64,000 nucleotides of DNA from NCBI RefSeq assembly GCF_013249065.1, contig NZ_JABRWQ010000002.1, positions 372,001-436,000 of the forward strand, read 5' to 3'. The position numbers and the translations under genes are program-made. Below are positions 54,247 through 62,541 of this stretch, piece after piece. The stretch comes from Winogradskyella litoriviva (GTDB taxonomy: Bacteria > Bacteroidota > Bacteroidia > Flavobacteriales > Flavobacteriaceae). Below the pieces are notes generated by a model. The model did no database searches. It was given only the letters and a program-made list of their open reading frames with translations, and was not told the DNA's origin. The number at the start of each line of letters is the position of its first letter. Position 1 is the first letter of the stretch.

Positions 54247-54693
54247 ATGTTAAATAATCATCATAAAAACTTAGCTACTTTTATTCATCTTTCTACTTTC
54301 TCGAGGTTTATTATTCCTTTTGGAAATTTTATTGGTCCTATAGTTTTATGGGCAGCAAATAAAGACAAATCAGAGTTTATAGATCAGCACGGCAAACAAG
54401 CCATTAATTTTCAGATTAGTGTATTGTTGTATGCCATTATCATTGGCACTATAACTGTACCATTCTTTGTTTTTAATTTGTTTAACGGAATGGATGTTAT
54501 CAATTTTCATGGTTTCCATGATTTTCATATTAACGTAGGCAAACCTTCTCCTCTACTTTATATTGGTGGTGGCTTGGGTGCTTTAGCAATTATTGCTTTT
54601 ATAGTTGAGCTTGCACTAATTGTTAAAGCAAGTTTAACTGCTAGAGATGGACAAACATATAAATATCCTTTTACAATTAATTTTTTAAAATAA
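54247..54693 (+). CDS. DUF4870 domain-containing membrane protein
   Basis: 148 residues with three membrane helices and the DUF4870 marks: FIHLSTFSRFIIPFGNFIGP, WAANKDKSEFIDQHGKQAIN and a Tic20-like layout. Small inner-membrane protein of unknown function. It is followed after 90 bp by the PadR gene and may be controlled with the PspC set. Confidence 0.87.
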   Translation: MLNNHHKNLATFIHLSTFSRFIIPFGNFIGPIVLWAANKDKSEFIDQHGKQAINFQISVLLYAIIIGTITVPFFVFNLFNGMDVINFHGFHDFHINVGKPSPLLYIGGGLGALAIIAFIVELALIVKASLTARDGQTYKYPFTINFLK

Positions 54694-54783
54694 CATAAAG
54701 CGAACCAATCACTCGCCAATTAAATTAATATTAATCATCAATCAAAAAATGAACAGTTTAATAGAATTAAAGACTCATACCAT

Positions 54784-55125
54784 ATGAAAATAGAAAACAC
54801 AAAAGCACAAATGCGTAAAGGTGTTCTGGAGTTTTGCATATTATCCATTTTAGCGGATGAAGATGCTTACGTTGCAGAAATTCTGGGCACATTAAAAGAC
54901 GCAAAATTGCTTGTGGTAGAAGGCACTATATATCCTCTACTAACAAGATTAAAAAACGCTGGTTTACTCAATTACCGTTGGGAAGAATCGACCTCAGGAC
55001 CACCAAGAAAATATTATGGACTTACAGAAACAGGACAGTTGTTTCTTAATGAATTAAATACCACTTGGAGTGAATTACAAAATGCCGTTAACCTAGTAAC
55101 CAAAACAAAAACACCAAAGAAATGA
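54784..55125 (+). CDS. PadR family transcriptional regulator
   Basis: 113 residues with a winged helix of the PadR kind: MRKGVLEFCILSILADEDAY, VVEGTIYPLLTRLKNAGLL, EESTSGPPRKYYGLTETGQL. PadR-s1 proteins of this size usually repress their own operon. It overlaps the start of the PspC gene (ATGA), so the two are coupled, and it probably controls the whole PadR-PspC-head-GIN run. Confidence 0.93.
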   Translation: MKIENTKAQMRKGVLEFCILSILADEDAYVAEILGTLKDAKLLVVEGTIYPLLTRLKNAGLLNYRWEESTSGPPRKYYGLTETGQLFLNELNTTWSELQNAVNLVTKTKTPKK

Positions 55126-56960
55126 ATAAAACAGTCAATATAAATTTAGCAGGTATATTCTTCCATATAGATGAAGACGCATACCTAAAATTATCGCGCT
55201 ATCTTGAGGCTATAAAACGTTCATTTACAGACTCTCAAGGTCAATCAGAAATCATAGCAGACATTGAAGCACGTATTGCCGAATTGTTTTCTGAACGTAT
55301 TCAAAACGAAAAACAAGTGGTTGGTATTAGATTGGTAGATGAAGTAATTGCCATAATGGGACAGCCTGAAGATTATCTTGTAGATGACGAAATTTTTGAG
55401 GATGAACCAAAACATAATTACAGACAAAAATCAACCTCATCTCGTCGCTTATTTAGAGATACAGACAACTCTTACATTGGAGGTGTTGCTGCAGGTGTAG
55501 GACATTATTTTGGAATTGATGCCTTATGGATTAGACTTATTTGGGTTATTTTATTCTTTAGTGCTGGCACAGGCGTATTGCTTTACATTATACTTTGGGC
55601 TTTAATACCTGAAGCAAAAACCACAGCTGAAAAGATAACAATGACTGGTGATCCTGTAAACATCAGTAACATTGAAAAAAAAATTAAAGACGGCATTGAT
55701 ACGGTTTCAGAAACCGTAAAAAATGTAGATTTAAAAAAACATGGCGATAAATTAAAAGAAGGTTTTGATCATGTATCTGATAATATTTCGGAAACGGTTA
55801 AAAGTGTCGATTTTCAAAAACAAAGTAGTAAACTAAAATCGAGTTCGCAATCCTTTTTTGAAACTATTGGCAGTATTATAATGTTCTTTTTAAAAGTCGT
55901 TGCTAAGTTCATTGGTATTCTATTAATAATTATTGGCATTAGTACAGTTATTGCTTTAATTGTTGCGTTTTTCACAGTTGGAGTAACCAATGCTGTACAT
56001 TTTCCTGGCATGGATTTTATAGAAGCTTCTAACTCAGCAAATATTCCTATTTGGTTAATGTCTTTGTTACTGTTTTTTGCTATTGGAATACCATTTTTTT
56101 TCATCTTTTATTTAGGTCTAAAGATTTTAATAACCAATCTAAAATCTATAGGAAACATAGCAAAATTTGCGCTACTCGGACTTTGGATTGTATCTATAAT
56201 CGGCCTTATTATTACAGGTGTAAGACAAGCAACTGAGCATGCTTTTGATGCTAAAGCGACCTCTACAGAACAATTAAACATTAAAGCTAATGATACGTTA
56301 AAAATAAGCATGGCAGGTTTTGATAACAGTAGCGATTATTTCTACAGTAACAATAATTCTTATAGAATTTATGAAGATGATAATGGTCGCTCAATAACAT
56401 CATCTTATTTAAGATTTATTGTTAGATCTACCAAAGATTCTCTTGCTACAATAACTATTAATAAAGAAGCTACAGGTAGTAACTATAACATCGCCAAAAA
56501 ACGAGCCGATAATATAAATTATAACTATTCTTTATCTGGTAACCAACTGCAGCTAGACGCTTTCTTAACAACAGACTTAGATAATAAGCTAAGTGACCAA
56601 GAAGTAACTATTATTATCTATTTACCTGAAGGCACCATTTTGTATGCAGATGACAATACTCATAATTTTCATAAAAACTATAGATCCGCCAATGACATAT
56701 TAGATAATGGTATGGAAGAACACTATTTAAAGATTATAGAAGATGATGTTGAATGCTTAGACTGTGATATTAAATCTGAAATTAAAGTAGAAGCTTCAAA
56801 TAATATCACTGAAGTAATTGACAACGAATTAACTAAAGCAGAACAATCAATTAATAGTGAAATAGAACAACAAGAATCAAACACACAAAATACAAATTCA
56901 AAAAATACTGAAGTAAATTATAAAATTAATGAAGCTGATGGAGTAACAATTGACGATTGA
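55122..56960 (+). CDS. PspC domain-containing envelope-stress membrane protein
   Basis: 612 residues. An N-terminal cytoplasmic region (about 1-100, FFHIDEDAYLKLSRYLEAIK, EIIADIEARIAELFSERIQN) is followed by the PspC domain (about 105-170: RRLFRDTDNSYIGGVAAGVG, HYFGIDALWIRLIWVILFFS, TGVLLYIILWALIPEA). Helical linkers and several more membrane helices follow (about 250-370), then an extracytoplasmic beta-rich part and an acidic Gln/Asn/Glu tail. PspC relays membrane damage in enterics; here the long form couples to PadR and DUF2807 genes. Confidence 0.92.
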   Translation: MNKTVNINLAGIFFHIDEDAYLKLSRYLEAIKRSFTDSQGQSEIIADIEARIAELFSERIQNEKQVVGIRLVDEVIAIMGQPEDYLVDDEIFEDEPKHNYRQKSTSSRRLFRDTDNSYIGGVAAGVGHYFGIDALWIRLIWVILFFSAGTGVLLYIILWALIPEAKTTAEKITMTGDPVNISNIEKKIKDGIDTVSETVKNVDLKKHGDKLKEGFDHVSDNISETVKSVDFQKQSSKLKSSSQSFFETIGSIIMFFLKVVAKFIGILLIIIGISTVIALIVAFFTVGVTNAVHFPGMDFIEASNSANIPIWLMSLLLFFAIGIPFFFIFYLGLKILITNLKSIGNIAKFALLGLWIVSIIGLIITGVRQATEHAFDAKATSTEQLNIKANDTLKISMAGFDNSSDYFYSNNNSYRIYEDDNGRSITSSYLRFIVRSTKDSLATITINKEATGSNYNIAKKRADNINYNYSLSGNQLQLDAFLTTDLDNKLSDQEVTIIIYLPEGTILYADDNTHNFHKNYRSANDILDNGMEEHYLKIIEDDVECLDCDIKSEIKVEASNNITEVIDNELTKAEQSINSEIEQQESNTQNTNSKNTEVNYKINEADGVTIDD

Positions 56961-57062
56961 TACACTATATAATACAACTCATCACTTTTTAATTTAATTA
57001 TAGGCTTCATCATCCTAATTTTACAAAACAAAATAATCATCAATCAAAAACGAATAGAAATC

Positions 57063-57791
57063 ATGACAACATTAGTAAGAATAATAGTAACAAGTATTAT
57101 TAGTATAATGCTATTTTCCTGTAACTTTTCAATGAGTATAGGACAAGGCACAGATGGTAACGGTATTGTAGAAACCGAAGATAGACGTATTTCTGGTGAC
57201 TTCCATGAAATCAAAGTCAGTCAAGGTTTAGACCTTTACATTACACAATCTAATGATGTTTCACTAACTGTTGAAGCAGACGAGAACCTTTTGGATCTTA
57301 TAATGACTGAAGTAGAAAATGGAACTCTAAACATCTATACAACCGAAAACATCAGAAGAGCGACGTCTAGAAAAATATTTTTGAATTTCGAAGACATATC
57401 TGCTATAAAAGCAACAAGTGGTAGCGATGTGTATTCTAAAAACACAATCGAAGTAGATAATTTAGAACTAAAAACTACAAGTGGTGCAGATATTAAATTA
57501 GATGTAAAAACGGAAACTATAGATTGCAACTCTACAAGTGGTAGTGATATAAAATTAAGTGGTATTACAAACCTATTTAAAGCGTCAGCTACAAGCGGAA
57601 GTGATATTAATGCTTCAGAACTAATAGCGCAATCCTCTGATGTAAAAGCTACAAGTGGAGCTGACATTTCCGTAAACACCACCAAATCATTAACTGCTAA
57701 AGCCACAAGTGGTGGAGACATTAGATATTCTGGTAATCCAGAAAAAGTTAATAAATCAGATACTTCTGCTGGTAGTGTAAGACAAGAATAA
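57063..57791 (+). CDS. Head-GIN (DUF2807) lipoprotein with 'TSGxD' ladder
   Basis: 242 residues. A signal peptide with lipobox (SIISIMLFSCNFS, Cys at about 21) precedes the DUF2807 domain: FHEIKVSQGLDLYITQSNDV, SLTVEADENLLDLIMTEVEN. Six regularly spaced motifs follow: ATSGSDV, TTSGADI, STSGSDI, ATSGSDI, ATSGADI, ATSGGDI, about 20 residues apart. This fits a right-handed beta-helix with one motif per turn. Lipid-anchored, envelope-facing. Role unknown; part of the PspC run. Confidence 0.9.
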   Translation: MTTLVRIIVTSIISIMLFSCNFSMSIGQGTDGNGIVETEDRRISGDFHEIKVSQGLDLYITQSNDVSLTVEADENLLDLIMTEVENGTLNIYTTENIRRATSRKIFLNFEDISAIKATSGSDVYSKNTIEVDNLELKTTSGADIKLDVKTETIDCNSTSGSDIKLSGITNLFKASATSGSDINASELIAQSSDVKATSGADISVNTTKSLTAKATSGGDIRYSGNPEKVNKSDTSAGSVRQE

Positions 57792-57848
57792 ATAAAAAGA
57801 TTATATTTTACAAAAAATATACAAATATCTAAAAACCAACCAATTAAT

Positions 57849-57887
57849 AACCATTCTAAATTCTAATTTGAGTTTGGGATGGTTTTT
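57849..57887 (+). terminator. Possible terminator after the head-GIN gene
   Basis: AACCATTC pairs with GGATGGTT (one G-T pair) across a 19-base loop and is followed by a short T run. Loop length makes it weak. Confidence 0.4.
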
Positions 57888-58038
57888 GCTTATCTTAGTT
57901 TAATAGCTTTTAATTGGCCTATATTAAATAGAAATCCTTAATATTGACAATCGGAACACATTTTTGAAGTCTAAAACCCTATAAAGTGACTATTTTGATG
58001 CGTTTTGTGTCTCTTAAAAGACAATAAACTTTTGAAAT

Positions 58039-58875
58039 ATGAAAAAATTATTACTCCTTTTCCTTTTTACAATTGCTTCATCTACAATTGTATTATCACA
58101 AACTGAAGAAAAAATAAAAGGCGATAGAAATGTTACAATTAGGCAAACTTATATAGATGATTTTCAATCTATTGTCGTAGATGGTGATTTTTCAATTGAG
58201 ATAGTTTACAATAGCAAACCTTCGGTTAATGTAGAAGCCGATGATAATTTACATGATGTTATAGATTTTAATGTAGTTGATGGTGTACTCACATTTATAG
58301 AAAAGGTTAGAATAACCTCTAAGAAAAAATTGAATATCACTGTTAATTATGCTGATTTATTAACACATATCGAAACCAAAGGTGATGGTGAGATAAGGTC
58401 ATTAACCTCAATGGAACTTAATGATGTTACCTTAGTTACTTCAGATAACTCAAGAGCTTATTTAAATATAATAGCTAAGACGTTTAACTATAAAAGTTCT
58501 GGTAAATCTAAAACTAGATTAAACTTAACCGCAGATTCTACTAAAATAGAATTAAGCGACAATAGTAAACTAGACGCATTAATTACTAGTAAAATAGCTG
58601 ATTTTGACTTATATCAGCGTGCAGATGCATCTATTGAGGGAAATACAAATAACTCAGTGATTAGATTAGACAATTCAACCAATTTTAATGCCTCTAAATA
58701 TGATGTAAAAAATGTAGACGCTACATTAGAAGATTCTAGTGATTTAACAATTTCTGCTACAGAAAGCATCACCATTGCAGCATCTGGTAATAGTGAAATT
58801 TATCTTTTTGGTAGCCCTTCAATTACAATAACAAAGTTTGAAGATACTGCGAAGCTGCAGAAAAAGAAACAATAA
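58039..58875 (+). CDS. Exported DUF2807 (head-GIN) domain protein
   Basis: 278 residues with a signal peptide (MKKLLLLFLFTIASSTIVLS). DUF2807 region: FQSIVVDGDFSIEIVYNSKP, VEADDNLHDVIDFNVVDGVL, then repeated strand motifs (SSGKSKTRLNLTADSTKIEL, LSDNSKLDALITSKIADFDL, LEDSSDLTISATESITIAAS). It lacks the lipobox of the upstream paralogue and its ladder is less regular, suggesting a diverged duplicate. It is separated by about 250 bp from the upstream gene, so it may have its own promoter. Confidence 0.88.
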   Translation: MKKLLLLFLFTIASSTIVLSQTEEKIKGDRNVTIRQTYIDDFQSIVVDGDFSIEIVYNSKPSVNVEADDNLHDVIDFNVVDGVLTFIEKVRITSKKKLNITVNYADLLTHIETKGDGEIRSLTSMELNDVTLVTSDNSRAYLNIIAKTFNYKSSGKSKTRLNLTADSTKIELSDNSKLDALITSKIADFDLYQRADASIEGNTNNSVIRLDNSTNFNASKYDVKNVDATLEDSSDLTISATESITIAASGNSEIYLFGSPSITITKFEDTAKLQKKKQ

Positions 58876-58886
58876 TCTATTAAATG

Positions 58887-58937
58887 AATAAAACAGAAAA
58901 GCCGAAGTATTTAACACTTCGGCTTTTCTGTTTTATT
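58887..58937. terminator. Very strong bidirectional terminator between DUF2807 and trxB
   Basis: A perfect 22-bp stem (58887-58908 with 58916-58937) around a 7-base loop, with AAAAGCCGAAGT and ACTTCGGCTTTT at the core and A/T-rich outer arms. It sits between two converging genes and can end both. Confidence 0.9.
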
Positions 58938-58978
58938 AAAAATAGTTAACCCATTTTAGGATAACTATTATAAATCAT

Positions 58979-59962
58979 CTAATTATAAGTAGAAGTAGCT
59001 ACTTCAAAATCAGAATCTTTTGCTGCTAAGTAACGCTCTGCATCTAAAGCAGCCATACAGCCTGTACCTGCGGCAGTGATAGCTTGCCTATATACATGAT
59101 CTGCAGCATCACCACTTACAAATACACCTTCTACGTTAGTTTTACTTGTTCCTGGCTTTGCATTAATTATATAACCTGTTTCGTCTAAATCTAAAATTCC
59201 TTTAAAAATATCAGTATTTGGTTTATGGCCAATGGCTACAAAGAAACCTGTAGCTTCAATATCATGTTTTTCATTAGTTTTGTTATTAAACACTCTAACT
59301 CCATTTACCAATTGTCCATCTCCTAGAACCTCTTCCGTTTCTGTGTTAAAAAGTATTTCAATATTTTCGGTGTTCTTAACACGATTAGCCATGATTTTAG
59401 ATGCTCTAAACTCATCGCGTCTTACCAACATGGTAACTTTTTTACAAAGTTTAGACAAATAGTGAGCTTCTTCACAAGCTGAATCTCCTGCACCTACAAT
59501 AACGACCTCTTGATTTCTATAAAAGAATCCATCACAAACAGCACAAGCAGAAACACCTCCTCCTAGTTTTAAATATTTTTGTTCTGATGGCAATCCTAAA
59601 TATTTGGCAGATGCTCCTGTTGAAATAATAACCGTATCTGCATGAATTTCTTTTTCTCCATTTATCCAAGCCTTATGGACTTCGCCAGAAAAATCTACTT
59701 TACTCACCCAACCATGACGTACATCTGTTCCAAAACGCTCTGCTTGTTTTTGTAACTGCATCATCATCTCTGGCCCAGTAATGCCTTCTGGATAACCTGG
59801 AAAATTCTCTACATCGTTAGTGGTAGTTAATTGTCCTCCTGGTTGCTCTCCTTGATATAAAACAGGATCCATATTGGCTCTAGACGCATAAATGGCAGCT
59901 GTGTAACCTGCAGGCCCAGAACCTATAATTAAACACTTTACTTTTTCTATTGTATCAGACAT
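58979..59962 (-). CDS. trxB: Thioredoxin-disulfide reductase
   Basis: 327 residues, normal for bacterial TrxB. FAD-binding GSGPAGYTAAIYASRANM, redox motif CAVCDGFF (about 137-144), NADP-binding VVIVGAGDSACEEAHYL, and the FAD C-terminal GVFVSGDAADHVYRQAITAA block. It passes NADPH electrons to thioredoxin in the cytoplasm. Its upstream gap carries a TAnnTTTG box (complement at 59986-59993). Converges on the DUF2807 gene across a strong terminator. Confidence 0.98.
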   Translation of the reverse strand: MSDTIEKVKCLIIGSGPAGYTAAIYASRANMDPVLYQGEQPGGQLTTTNDVENFPGYPEGITGPEMMMQLQKQAERFGTDVRHGWVSKVDFSGEVHKAWINGEKEIHADTVIISTGASAKYLGLPSEQKYLKLGGGVSACAVCDGFFYRNQEVVIVGAGDSACEEAHYLSKLCKKVTMLVRRDEFRASKIMANRVKNTENIEILFNTETEEVLGDGQLVNGVRVFNNKTNEKHDIEATGFFVAIGHKPNTDIFKGILDLDETGYIINAKPGTSKTNVEGVFVSGDAADHVYRQAITAAGTGCMAALDAERYLAAKDSDFEVATSTYN

Positions 59963-59985
59963 AATCTTATTATTTATAGCTATAA

Positions 59986-59993
59986 CAAAAGTA
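59986..59993 (-). promoter_or_regulatory. Probable -7 promoter element of trxB
   Basis: Minus strand reads TACTTTTG, matching TAnnTTTG, 24 bp before the trxB ATG. No TTG at consensus spacing. Confidence 0.45.
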
Positions 59994-60124
59994 GCTTTTT
60001 TGTATAAAATCTTACAGAGAAGTTATCAACACTATCAATAGTTATATAATTAAAATAAATTCAGTGAATTTCTCCTTATAATTTCGTAAATTATAGAATT
60101 ATTTAAAGCTAAATCTCAAATATT

Positions 60125-60604
60125 ATGAAAGCTAAATTTTTATTATTAGGCATGGTATTTTTGCTTGCAATTGCTTGCAAAGATAATCCAAACGGACGTG
60201 AAAAAACTATAGATGTGGGTTCTGAAACTACAGAAAAAAACCATACTTTAAAAGGTACTTGGGAACTTGTTGGATTTTATAATTACAAAGATAATGTAGT
60301 TGTAGATTCATTTTCTAACAACACCATTTCTAAACAGGTTAAAATGTATACGGATAGTAAAGTAATGTGGTGCAAATTATTTAAAACAGATTCCATTGAA
60401 TTTTTTGGATATGGCTCCTATAAAAATGATAATGAATCGTTAACTGAGGTATTAGACTTTGGCTCTGCTTTTATGAATGAAGTTATAAAAGAAAAACAAG
60501 AATTTAACTTTGCCCTTGAAATATCAGAGGATCGATTTGAACAAATAGAATTAGATGAAGATGGGAATAAAATTTATTCTGAAAATTATGAACGCATTGA
60601 ATAA
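60125..60604 (+). CDS. Lipoprotein of unknown function, possible lipocalin-like
   Basis: 159 residues with a lipoprotein signal (MKAKFLLLGMVFLLAIACKD; Cys after LAIA). The mature part opens LKGTWELVGFYNYKDN, the way lipocalin-like and DUF4488-type proteins begin, and continues with strand-like MYTDSKVMWCKLFKTDSIEF and KEKQEFNFALEISEDRFEQI. Short for a full lipocalin, so the fold is tentative. Single gene. Confidence 0.75.
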   Translation: MKAKFLLLGMVFLLAIACKDNPNGREKTIDVGSETTEKNHTLKGTWELVGFYNYKDNVVVDSFSNNTISKQVKMYTDSKVMWCKLFKTDSIEFFGYGSYKNDNESLTEVLDFGSAFMNEVIKEKQEFNFALEISEDRFEQIELDEDGNKIYSENYERIE

Positions 60605-60624
60605 TCTTTCTTTTTTATATAATG

Positions 60625-60667
60625 TAAAGTCTGCGAACACCTTTGGGAATAATGGACGCAGACTTTA
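60625..60667. other. 11-bp inverted repeat between converging genes
   Basis: TAAAGTCTGCG (60625-60635) and CGCAGACTTTA (60657-60667) are perfect inverted copies around a 21-base loop. It lies between the lipoprotein gene and the converging SIMPL gene. No T run, so it may be a weak terminator or a binding site. Confidence 0.5.
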
Positions 60668-60716
60668 ACCCTAACTAATAAATCACTAATACTAGTGATG
60701 CCATAAAAACTAAATA

Positions 60717-61328
60717 TTAGTCTTTTAATAAGTATACAACAGTTAATCGTAAGTATGATGGTTCTGAACTTGGTGTTCTCCAATAAGAGTTGCCATCTAA
60801 ATCGTAACTACTAATAGAATATATTCTATCAATTTTTTCTCCTGAAGCTTCCGCTAATAAGTAGGCATTTTTCTGTGCATCAGCAATTGCTGCAGCTACC
60901 AATTCTTTAGTTTGTTTTTCTGTAACTAAATCTTTAACCTGAACATAAGACGGCATTACTTGTGCCATATTAATACTTGTTACACTTAGAATTTCGTCTT
61001 TGTCTTTAGTTTCAAAATGTAGTGTAGTTCCTCCTTTTCTATAACCTGTAGCAGCATAAGCCAAATCATCTTGAATAAATTTTGAAGTATCTACACCTTT
61101 TTCTTTAAGCGCTTCAAAATATTTAGATTTCAATTCTTCTACAGTCGTGCAAGGGTTATCTGCATAATAGCTATTCTCTAAGGATAAGTTTATATCCGTT
61201 TTATAAAGTACCTCTTTTGATTCTATGGCTACAGAACCATAGGTTGTTATTGTTCTTTCCGTTACTGAGTTTTGTGCGATACCAAATGTTGTAATACATA
61301 ATAGCATAGCTAATACAAATTGTTTCAT
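60717..61328 (-). CDS. SIMPL (DUF541) domain exported protein
   Basis: 203 residues with a signal peptide (MKQFVLAMLLCITTFGIAQ). The SIMPL/DUF541 core is ITTYGSVAIESKEVLYKTDI, VEELKSKYFEALKEKGVDTS, KELVAAAIADAQKNAYLLAE with SGEKIDRIYSISSY. Periplasmic or surface proteins of unknown function, linked in other bacteria to oxidative stress (the Brucella BP26 and YggE group). The small membrane protein gene lies 27 bp upstream on the same strand. Confidence 0.88.
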   Translation of the reverse strand: MKQFVLAMLLCITTFGIAQNSVTERTITTYGSVAIESKEVLYKTDINLSLENSYYADNPCTTVEELKSKYFEALKEKGVDTSKFIQDDLAYAATGYRKGGTTLHFETKDKDEILSVTSINMAQVMPSYVQVKDLVTEKQTKELVAAAIADAQKNAYLLAEASGEKIDRIYSISSYDLDGNSYWRTPSSEPSYLRLTVVYLLKD

Positions 61329-61355
61329 TGTAATTTTAGATTTATAATTAATTGA

Positions 61356-61781
61356 TTATACTACTGAAAACATAAAAGAAGCGGCAATCATCCAACCTCC
61401 TACAATCAGGCCCAAGATGCCTAATTTACCAAGTTTAGGTGCTAATTTCTCTCTTAGTTTAGCTGCTTTTTCTTTGGCTGCTTCATTTTTACTTAATAGT
61501 AATTTATTTATCATTCCAAATCCTAACATAAAACCAAGGGTAGCTTCTACAAAACTACCTGCCAATAAGGTAATCCACCAAATTGGTGCTACTGATAACC
61601 AACCCATATTAAGAAAGGCCGAAATAATTCCCCAGACACCAAAAAAGCAAAAGACAATTCCTATCCACCCTTGGTAAGGCGCAACTTTGTCTAACAATTC
61701 TTGTGCATTTGGTTTTTTTGATAAAATAAGTGATGGCACTGCGATAATGCTCAAAAGGATTAATGAAATTCCGTAAATCAT
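61356..61781 (-). CDS. Small inner-membrane protein, four helices
   Basis: 141 residues with four hydrophobic segments ([76 protein letters not shown]) and a Lys/Glu-rich loop after the third. No family motif recognised. It precedes the SIMPL gene by 27 bp and probably shares its transcript. Confidence 0.75.
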   Translation of the reverse strand: MIYGISLILLSIIAVPSLILSKKPNAQELLDKVAPYQGWIGIVFCFFGVWGIISAFLNMGWLSVAPIWWITLLAGSFVEATLGFMLGFGMINKLLLSKNEAAKEKAAKLREKLAPKLGKLGILGLIVGGWMIAASFMFSVV

Positions 61782-61890
61782 AAGTTCTAATTTTTTAGTG
61801 ATTAATATGATACAAATTTCAGTAAATAAGCAAGTGCATAACAGACGGTAAGTAGTAAAAATGATTACCCTGTTTTCAGGGATATAAATT

Positions 61891-62538
61891 TTACTCTAAC
61901 ATTCCTTTTTCAACAGCATAACGTGTAAGACCAGCTAAATTGCGGACTCCAAGTTTTGATATAAGATTTTTACGATAACTCTCTATAGTATGTTTACTTA
62001 AAAATAGTTTGTCGGCAATCTCTTGTGTAGTAAATTCTTGAGCAATTAATTTTAGAACTTCTGTTTCGCGTTTACTTAATGAGATTTCTGGTTCAGATTT
62101 AGCAGAGAACATTGCTTCCATTAAAATTTGCTTAATACGAGGTGAGAAATAGTTCTCTCCATTTAAAATGGATTTAATTGCTTTTAATAATTCCGTTTTT
62201 TCTGCATTTTTTGAAATGTACCCATTAGTATTGGCCTCAGTAAGAATCTTTATTTTTTTAGCATCTTCTAACATGCTAACTACAAGGGTTTTTACTTTTG
62301 GAAATTCGTCTTTAATGGCTGTATTTAGTTCTATACCATCCATTTCTGGCATATTAATATCTGTAATGACTAAATCAATTTTTTCCTCAGTATTAATTCT
62401 TAAATACTTTAAAACCTGAGTTCCTGTCTTTGCTGTAAGTACAATTTTTATTGATTTTTCTTCTGACAAAATACTTGTTAAACCATCTAAAAACATAGAA
62501 TGGTCGTCAGCAATAATAATTGAAAATGGTGTGTTCAT
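61891..62538 (-). CDS. NarL/LuxR-type response regulator
   Basis: 215 residues. Receiver domain (about 1-120): acidic pocket [11 protein letters not shown] (Asp11, Asp12), phosphorylation site Asp60 in [13 protein letters not shown], and a conserved Lys in the [11 protein letters not shown] strand. LuxR-type HTH (about 150-210): [40 protein letters not shown]. It directly follows the histidine kinase gene with 3 bp between them, forming a two-component pair; target genes unknown. Confidence 0.96.
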   Translation of the reverse strand: MNTPFSIIIADDHSMFLDGLTSILSEEKSIKIVLTAKTGTQVLKYLRINTEEKIDLVITDINMPEMDGIELNTAIKDEFPKVKTLVVSMLEDAKKIKILTEANTNGYISKNAEKTELLKAIKSILNGENYFSPRIKQILMEAMFSAKSEPEISLSKRETEVLKLIAQEFTTQEIADKLFLSKHTIESYRKNLISKLGVRNLAGLTRYAVEKGMLE

Positions 62539-62541
62539 AAA

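Noticed and set aside
57335..57721. 128-codon minus-strand frame with regular Ser-Leu-Pro-Leu-Val motifs
   Set aside because: Reverse-strand reflection of the TSGxD ladder in the head-GIN gene.
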